From an uncultured Candidatus Saccharibacteria bacterium (GTDB taxonomy: Bacteria > Patescibacteria > Saccharimonadia > Saccharimonadales > CAMLKC01), in NCBI GenBank assembly GCA_946480595.1, contig CAMLKC010000025.1, positions 1 to 13,131 on the forward strand: a DNA stretch of 13,131 nt. The letters are read 5' to 3'. Under the pieces are notes generated by a model, which saw nothing but the letters and a program-made list of their open reading frames with translations, was not told the DNA's origin and did not search any database. The position numbers and the translations under genes were made by a program. Shown here one piece after another: positions 12,939 through 13,131 of this stretch. Each line of letters begins with the position of its first letter. The first letter of the stretch is position 1.

Positions 12939-13131
12939 ATGGCTTCTAAACTTCCAACAGTTGCAATTATCGGTCAGGCGAACGTCGGCAAGAGTTCGCT
13001 TTTTAATCGTATGGTCCGCGCCCAGCAGGCAATTGTTGCCCGTGAGGCCGGCACGACGCGTGACAACGTGCTTGGCAAGGTAGAACACCAACACCACAGT
13101 TTTTGGCTGGTCGATACCGCCGGTCTAAAAG
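12939..13131 (+). CDS. der: Ribosome-assembly GTPase Der (EngA), 5' part
   Basis: The first 64 codons of a gene cut by the right edge. The P-loop is GQANVGKSS (residues 12-20). The conserved EAGTTRD switch I (around 36-42) and DTAGL (around 59-63) follow at the spacing of the first G domain of Der. Der carries two tandem GTPase domains and a KH-like domain and acts in 50S subunit maturation; only the start is visible here. TrmE and Era have similar motifs, but the N-terminal position of the P-loop and the REAGTTRD sequence favour Der. Confidence 0.9.
   Translation, partial: MASKLPTVAIIGQANVGKSSLFNRMVRAQQAIVAREAGTTRDNVLGKVEHQHHSFWLVDTAGLK

Noticed and set aside
1..13131. UGA recoding as glycine (as in SR1 or Gracilibacteria)
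   Set aside because: All recognisable genes are free of internal TGA over their full family lengths, and one ORF ends in TGA, so a standard code is simplest.

Overview
The window looks like a chromosomal stretch from a small-genome, Candidate Phyla Radiation type bacterium, most likely a Saccharibacteria (TM7) relative. This is inferred from gene content and style: a histidine kinase and response regulator with long Pro/Gln/Ala-rich tails, a TrmB-type regulator, an SPW-repeat membrane protein, and start codons placed only 7-11 bases after -10 boxes. No taxonomic marker gene is complete here. The genetic code appears standard: the recognised genes end in TAA or TAG, and only one small GC-rich ORF ends in TGA.

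Layout, left to right. (1) 1-147 is an open frame entering from the left edge, with a match to the condensation-domain HHxxxDG signature. (2) 159-623 holds a PhnB-like VOC protein and its intrinsic terminator. (3) 656-4307 is a tight same-strand cluster of Ku, a three-domain LigD (phosphoesterase, ligase, polymerase) and an RDD membrane protein. This is a complete minimal bacterial NHEJ module. (4) On the minus strand are a second VOC protein (4336-4776), a gene broken by one frameshift (4825-5312) and an HSP20 chaperone (5323-5781). The last two are probably one operon controlled by a CIRCE operator at 5848-5874. (5) A divergent SPW-repeat membrane protein (5980-6366) ends at a terminator. 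(6) 6434-6789 is a self-contained transcription unit with a near-consensus promoter, a GC-rich 54-codon ORF, a strongly folded 3' UTR and a terminator. (7) A minus-strand tRNA-Glu(CUC) has its own promoter, leader hairpin and terminator. (8) A TrmB-type regulator and an HD-domain hydrolase are divergently oriented around an inverted repeat. (9) 8955-12158 is a membrane PAS histidine kinase followed by a REC protein with no output domain. (10) An RsuA/RluB-family pseudouridine synthase follows, and Der starts at 12939 and runs off the right edge.

Functional picture. Ku holds DNA ends and LigD processes, fills and seals them. The HSP20 operon should be derepressed when HrcA loses activity under heat or protein stress. 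The kinase and regulator form one signalling pair that probably acts through protein contacts rather than direct DNA binding. The pseudouridine synthase and Der both serve the large ribosomal subunit. The least explained element is the GC-rich small gene with the folded 3' UTR at 6434-6789.
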